From Pseudomonas fluorescens (GTDB lineage Bacteria; Pseudomonadota; Gammaproteobacteria; Pseudomonadales; Pseudomonadaceae): a DNA stretch of 33,967 nucleotides. Below, in pieces: positions 30,835 to 33,967 of the stretch. Below the pieces are notes generated by a model. The model was not told the DNA's origin and ran no database searches. It saw only the letters and a list, made by a program, of their open reading frames with translations. Position 1 is the stretch's first letter. The number at the start of each line of letters is the position of its first letter. The stretch lies in assembly GCF_902497745.1 (NCBI RefSeq), contig NZ_CABVHJ010000030.1, forward strand, positions 5,727-39,693, in the 5' to 3' direction. The translations under genes were made by a program, and so were the position numbers.

Positions 30835-31407
30835 ATGTCTTATGTAAAACTTAATCATGATTTCGCTAAATTCATAGATACGGCTTTCTATGCTGAAATC
30901 ATTCAAAAGGACGACGATGCAGTTTCGGTTTTGAGGTTGCAGCTACTGTGTGAACGTTTTTTGAACGTATATTTAGAAGAACGGATACCGACGGACCAAA
31001 GGGATTTCTTCGTAAGTGGAAGGGGTAAGAAAGCTGAATTGTTAAAGTATTTTAACGAAAAAATAAGAACTGCGGTTGCGTTGGGCCTTCCTGTGGAATT
31101 AGCCAAATCGCTAAAACACTTGAACGGTATGAGAAATGAGTTTGCCCACAGCTTCGATGCTAAATTAGAGCAAAAAGAGGTTGAGCAATATTTTGAGCTA
31201 GTGGATAAGTTTGTAGTTAAAACTGACCAAGCTCACGGGTTTGAAGGGCCTGTATCTCAAGCAGAAGCGGTTTCTGATGGCAAACAAGTAAAAGCAAATG
31301 AAAGTCCAAAGATTGGGTTAACAATTGCTACATACTTTTTGATGACCAAAGCGGGCCTATGGTTGGTTAACGATTTGCAGAAACGCGGTCAATTAAAAAT
31401 AGGGTAA
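30835..31407 (+). CDS. MltR/HEPN-like protein with an RNxxxH motif
   Basis: A 190-aa helical protein. Residues 90-110 read AKSLKHLNGMRNEFAHSFDAK; R100-N101-E-F-A-H105 matches the RNxxxH motif of HEPN ribonucleases, and the surrounding residues resemble the MltR/DUF4145-type helical family. The earlier FVSGRGKKAELLKYFNEKI block fits the same fold. A hydrophobic segment lies near the C-terminus (about 164-178). I chose ATG 30835 because AAGGAAAA precedes it; the in-frame upstream ATG at 30772 has no ribosome site. HEPN proteins in defence islands are often toxins that cut RNA; MltR-like proteins act as regulators and also carry an RNxxAH-type pattern, so toxin function is only a hypothesis. Confidence 0.68.
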   Translation: MSYVKLNHDFAKFIDTAFYAEIIQKDDDAVSVLRLQLLCERFLNVYLEERIPTDQRDFFVSGRGKKAELLKYFNEKIRTAVALGLPVELAKSLKHLNGMRNEFAHSFDAKLEQKEVEQYFELVDKFVVKTDQAHGFEGPVSQAEAVSDGKQVKANESPKIGLTIATYFLMTKAGLWLVNDLQKRGQLKIG

Positions 31408-31448
31408 CATAACGTTCAGGCTCATATCATTAAACCCTAGGGGGTTGA

Positions 31449-31857
31449 ATGGAAACCGCAGCTTACTCCTTCGTTGGTATATTTTTAGGTGCTATGCTTC
31501 AATATATACTTTCTAAGCATTTAGACGGTCAAAAGCATCAGCGTGATTTGAGAACTCAGGCCTACACTGATTATTTAAAAGCTGTCTGTGACACTGCTCT
31601 AACTGTTCAACCCCAATCTAATGAAGGTAGAGAAGTAAGAGCACGAATGGCTAATTCAAAGTCACGCATTTGTCTTTATGGTTCTCAAGACACTGTTTAC
31701 AAAGCTCGCTAGTTTTGAGCGATTAGGGGCAGAACTTAGTAATGATGAACAGCGGAGTAGTTTCGCTAAAATGGTTTCGGCAATGAGAAAAGACTCCAAA
31801 GGGAAATCATTAGCCTCTCCACAAGATTTGGAAATAATATTGATGGGCCGTGGTTAA
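31449..31857 (+). pseudogene. Single-TM hypothetical protein, frameshifted
   Basis: The gene starts at ATG 31449 (ribosome site AGGGGG) with a TM helix (YSFVGIFLGAMLQYILSKHL) followed by HQRDLRTQAYTDYLKAVCD. The frame stops at 31712, but coding sense goes on in the +1 frame: LFTKLASFERLGAELSNDEQ, then RSSFAKMVSAMRKDSKG and ILMGRG, stop at 31855-31857. The continuous product would be about 135 aa. Near 31690-31700 one base is in excess (or two missing) compared with the expected frame. It is most likely a decayed gene; a programmed shift is possible but no slippery site is clear. Related membrane-anchored small proteins occur near defence genes; function unknown. Confidence 0.72.
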
Positions 31858-31920
31858 TAAATTTTTTTCAGGTCATTTAAAACGCTTGAACTTGTTCAAT
31901 CGTGAAAAGTGAGCAGATGA

Positions 31921-31958
31921 AAGATGGCGTGCGGTGGCTCGCCTAGTGCTGCCATCTT
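31921..31958 (+). terminator. Hairpin at the right end of the cassette
   Basis: AAGATGGC / GCCATCTT (31921-31928 and 31951-31958) form a perfect 8-bp stem around 22 bases that can pair further. It lies about 65 bases after the last reading frame, so it may be the operon's terminator or a structured end of the element. The T run is poor. Confidence 0.4.
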
Positions 31959-32053
31959 CTTGGCGGGTCGATGAAAAGCGAACGTATGGATAACATTTTT
32001 TGGTCATTTTTTAATCAACCCAACCGATGAAACGTATAACGTAGCATGTCTAC

Positions 32054-32524
32054 ATCTATTGCTACGCACGGCCCAGCCACGCGTAGTGGGACATGTCGCC
32101 GAGGCTGGATTTCGAAACGAAGCTGATCGCCAAGACCAACGCCGCCCAGGTGCTGGAAGAACAGCTCGGGAAAAAAGGCTATCAATGCGCGCCGATCAAC
32201 CTGGGCTCCAATACCGATCCGTATCAGCCGATCGAGCGCGAGCACAAAATCACCCGCCAGACCCTCGAAGTGCTGCTGCGTTATAAGCACCCAGTGACCA
32301 TCGTCACCAAGGGCTCGCTGATTCTGCGCGACCTCGACCTGCTCACCGAGCTGGCGCAACAACGGCTGGTGGCGGTAATGATCAGCCTGACCACGCTGGA
32401 CGATGAACTCAAACGCATCCTCGAACCGCGCGCCGCCGCACCCAAAGCTCGGTTACGGGCGATCAGGGTGATGCGCGAAGCGGGGATTCCAGTGGGCGTG
32501 CTGTGTTCGCCGATGATTCCGATG
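32054..32524 (+). pseudogene. PA0069-family radical SAM protein, 3' fragment
   Basis: The gene resumes in sense at ATC TAT TGC (I-Y-C, the third cluster cysteine) and reads YARPSHA, then an in-frame TAG (32084-32086) where a tyrosine is expected, then WDMSPRLDFETKLIAKTNAA and on through NLGSNTDPYQPIEREHKITR to LCSPMIPM. It is cut at 32524 by the left end of an IS66-type element. Together with the 29032-29264 piece it accounts for about two thirds of the protein; the rest should lie beyond the IS, outside this window. The gene is thus dead three times over: insertion, stop codon and IS. Confidence 0.88.
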
Positions 32525-32608
32525 GTAAGCGCTCCATGAACCCCACATTCAAAGCGGCCAGATGATCCCGGATGCTGTGCTCCCGATCCCTTCCGGAGCC
32601 AGCAACTC

Positions 32609-32968
32609 ATGATGCGACCCGACGCCAAAGTCGAAAAAGTCTATCTCTACCCCAAACCCGTGGACTTCCGAAAATCCATTGATGGTCTGGCCGCGCTGGT
32701 CGAATTGGATATCAAGGTCGCCGTGTTCGACCCTGTGCTTTTCGTTTTCCTCAACAAGTCCCGAAACCGCGTGAAGATTTTGTATTGGGAACGCAACGGC
32801 TTCTGCCTTTGGCTCAAGCGCCTGGAGTCCGAGCGATTCAAAACATCGCCCGAAGCCCGCGACGAGGCGATTGTCCTGACAGTCCAGGAACTGAACTGGC
32901 TACTCGACGGCTTCGACCTCTGGCGCAACCGCCCTCATCAGGTTTTGACGCCTCGATACGTCGCCTGA
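32609..32968 (+). CDS. tnpB: IS66 family accessory protein TnpB
   Basis: The 119-aa protein is the IS66 Orf2-like TnpB: VYLYPKPVDFRKSIDGLAAL, then FVFLNKSRNRVKILYWERNG and FCLWLKRLE are the conserved blocks. It is needed for transposition of IS66 elements together with TnpC, but its precise role is not known. This protein is unrelated to the TnpB nuclease of IS200/IS605. ATG 32609 or 32612 could start it. The intact frame indicates a recent, possibly active element. Confidence 0.93.
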   Translation: MMRPDAKVEKVYLYPKPVDFRKSIDGLAALVELDIKVAVFDPVLFVFLNKSRNRVKILYWERNGFCLWLKRLESERFKTSPEARDEAIVLTVQELNWLLDGFDLWRNRPHQVLTPRYVA

Positions 32969-32986
32969 TTCGGTATAATCCGCGGC

Positions 32987-33967
32987 ATGATTTCCATGCC
33001 CAAAGACCTTCCTGATGATCCTGTTTTGCTCAGGCAATTGCTTGAGCAAATGATCAGTGAGCGGGCGTCTGACAAAGGCAAGATTGTTCATCTTGAAGAA
33101 GAGAACGCGCTGTTGCGCCAAAGATTGTTCGGGCGTAAGTCCGAGCAAACGACTGATCCGGCAACGCCGCAGCTGGCGCTCTTCAATGAAGCAGAAAGTG
33201 TTGCAGAGCCTGTCGATGAAGCCTGCGAAGAAGAAGTTGTCGTGCCGACCAAACGTCGCGGCAAACGTAAGCCGCTGCCCACCGACCTGCCCCGAATCGA
33301 AGTCATCCATGAACTTCCCGAGCATGAGCTGACGTGTGCCTGCGGCTGCCGTAAACACGCCATCGGCGAGGAGGTCAGCGAACAGCTTGAAATCATCCCG
33401 ATGCAGATCCGCGTGATCAAGCATGTACGCAAGGTCTATGGCTGCCGCGATTGTGAGTCGGCACCGGTGACGGCGGATAAACCCGCCCAACTGATTGAAA
33501 AAAGCATGGCCAGTCCGAGCGTGCTGGCCATGTTGCTGACGACCAAATACGTCGACGGTCTACCGTTTCACCGTTTCGAAAAGGTGCTGGGCCGTCATGG
33601 CATCGATATCCCGCGCCAGACCCTGGCCCGCTGGGTCATCCAGTGCGGTGAGCACTTTCAGCCGCTGCTCAATTTGATGCGCGATAGCCTGTTGGCCAGC
33701 CGCATCATCCACTGCGATGAAACGCGCGTGCAGGTGCTCAAAGAGCCGGATCGGGAGCCAAGCAGCCAGTCCTGGATGTGGGTGCAAACCGGTGGCCCGC
33801 CTGACAAGCCGGTGATCCTTTTTGACTATTCCACCAGCCGGGCGCAGGAGGTGCCGACGCGCCTGCTCGATGGTTATCGCGGCTACGTGATGACTGACGA
33901 TTATGCTGGTTACAACGCGCTGGGCGCACAGGCCGGGGTTGAGCGTTTGGGCTGCTGGGCGCATGCA
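32987..33967 (+). CDS. tnpC: IS66 family transposase TnpC, 5' part (cut by window end)
   Basis: An open frame of 327 codons that reaches the last base of the window. It starts with a leucine-rich coiled coil (VLLRQLLEQMISERASDKGK, VHLEEENALLRQRLFGRKSE), a basic linker, and a zinc-finger-like IS66 segment with CACGC and YGCRDCE. Then comes the DDE catalytic domain: TLARWVIQCGEHF, HCDETRVQV with the first catalytic Asp, and VMTDDYAGYN with the second; the Glu would lie further on. ATG 32987 and the in-frame ATG 32996 are both possible starts. No frameshift or stop is seen. Confidence 0.93.
   Translation, partial: MISMPKDLPDDPVLLRQLLEQMISERASDKGKIVHLEEENALLRQRLFGRKSEQTTDPATPQLALFNEAESVAEPVDEACEEEVVVPTKRRGKRKPLPTDLPRIEVIHELPEHELTCACGCRKHAIGEEVSEQLEIIPMQIRVIKHVRKVYGCRDCESAPVTADKPAQLIEKSMASPSVLAMLLTTKYVDGLPFHRFEKVLGRHGIDIPRQTLARWVIQCGEHFQPLLNLMRDSLLASRIIHCDETRVQVLKEPDREPSSQSWMWVQTGGPPDKPVILFDYSTSRAQEVPTRLLDGYRGYVMTDDYAGYNALGAQAGVERLGCWAHA

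Larger units (their letters stand above)
29265..32053 (+). mobile_element. AT-rich insertion (~2.8 kb) carrying a candidate abortive-infection cassette
   Basis: The insert splits a radical SAM gene between the second and third cysteine codon of its cluster motif. It is visibly AT-richer than both flanks and uses AAA, ATT and TTA-type codons that are rare nearby, as expected for acquired DNA. It holds four genes in one direction and no recombinase, transposase, maturase or reverse transcriptase that I can see. A short direct repeat GCATGT stands at 29261-29266 and 32044-32049; no convincing terminal inverted repeat was found. The exact ends are uncertain by a few bases because CAT is shared at the junctions. 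How it moved is unknown; it could be a non-autonomous passenger of an integrase-type element or the remains of a larger island. Confidence 0.8.
32525..33967 (+). mobile_element. IS66-family insertion sequence, left part (runs past the window end)
   Basis: The left end begins GTAAGCGCTCCATGAAC, the typical GTAAGCG tip of IS66 inverted repeats, right after the radical SAM codons for IPM. Inside are tnpB and the start of tnpC. No tnpA precedes tnpB: only 84 bases lie between the tip and the tnpB start. IS66 elements duplicate 8 bases of target; the expected copy of TTCCGATG would be beyond the window. Confidence 0.9.

Noticed and set aside
29265..32053. Group II or group I intron as explanation of the insert
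   Set aside because: The insert starts with GTGT, reminiscent of group II introns, but has no reverse transcriptase/maturase or homing endonuclease, and contains four unrelated reading frames.
29265..32053. Integron-type gene cassettes with attC sites
   Set aside because: TAACGTT-like words occur (31408-31420, near 32035), but no paired attC core sites follow each gene, and there is no integrase.
32974..32979. TATAAT as a -10 box for tnpC
   Set aside because: Only 7 bases separate it from the ATG and no -35 hexamer lies at 16-18 bases; tnpC is more likely translated from the tnpB transcript.

Overview
This window looks like chromosomal DNA of a Pseudomonas of the P. fluorescens group. The gene set has the typical Pseudomonas order (trpI divergent from trpBA; PA0061/PA0062-type lipoproteins, HAD phosphatase, gamma carbonic anhydrase, prlC, yheV, PA0069-type radical SAM). 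GC content is high throughout, and the intergenic REP pairs carry the GCGAGC(A/C)(G/A)GCTCGC core common in this group. No tRNA, rRNA or CRISPR was found.

Layout. 289-3179: proton-translocating transhydrogenase operon pntAA-pntAB-pntB. 3394-4887: CoA transferase/hydrolase. 5210-5893: two small DUF1127 genes, each behind a leader carrying the same GTACAG-type boxes. 6029-9094: three tandem DUF2388 secreted proteins followed by a large DUF4105 protein, overlapping by GTGA. 9142-9597: RcnB/CigR-like secreted protein. 9719-12795: trpA, trpB and divergent trpI. 12768-16235: stress and small-protein genes (DUF883, dodecin, two DUF1161 proteins, LLM oxidoreductase, OsmC). 16242-18260: two paralogous lipoproteins and a lipoprotein aminopeptidase. 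18361-24153: HAD phosphatase, gamma carbonic anhydrase, prlC-yheV, and a divergent second M3 peptidase. 24162-24806: TpbA-like periplasmic phosphatase. 25110-28957: three-subunit membrane gluconate 2-dehydrogenase (Tat-exported small subunit, FAD/GMC subunit with Cys cluster, triheme cytochrome c).

The accessory part is 29032-33967. A PA0069-family radical SAM gene with a LexA-like box in front is broken twice. First, an AT-rich insert of about 2.8 kb (29265-32053) splits it exactly in the codons of its CX3CX2C iron-sulfur motif. Second, an IS66-family element (from 32525, running off the window) cuts its 3' part. The insert carries four co-directional genes: an AbiTii-domain protein, an unknown 145-aa protein, a HEPN-like protein with an RNxxxH motif, and a frameshifted single-TM protein. 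No recombinase or transposase is visible in the insert. I read it as a candidate abortive-infection (phage defence) cassette, possibly transcribed from the SOS-controlled promoter of the gene it broke. This is the best candidate for an undescribed system in the window.

A second theme is local duplication. DUF1127 (x2), DUF2388 (x3), DUF1161 (x2), PA0061/62-type lipoproteins (x2) and M3 peptidases (x2) all occur as neighbouring paralogues.
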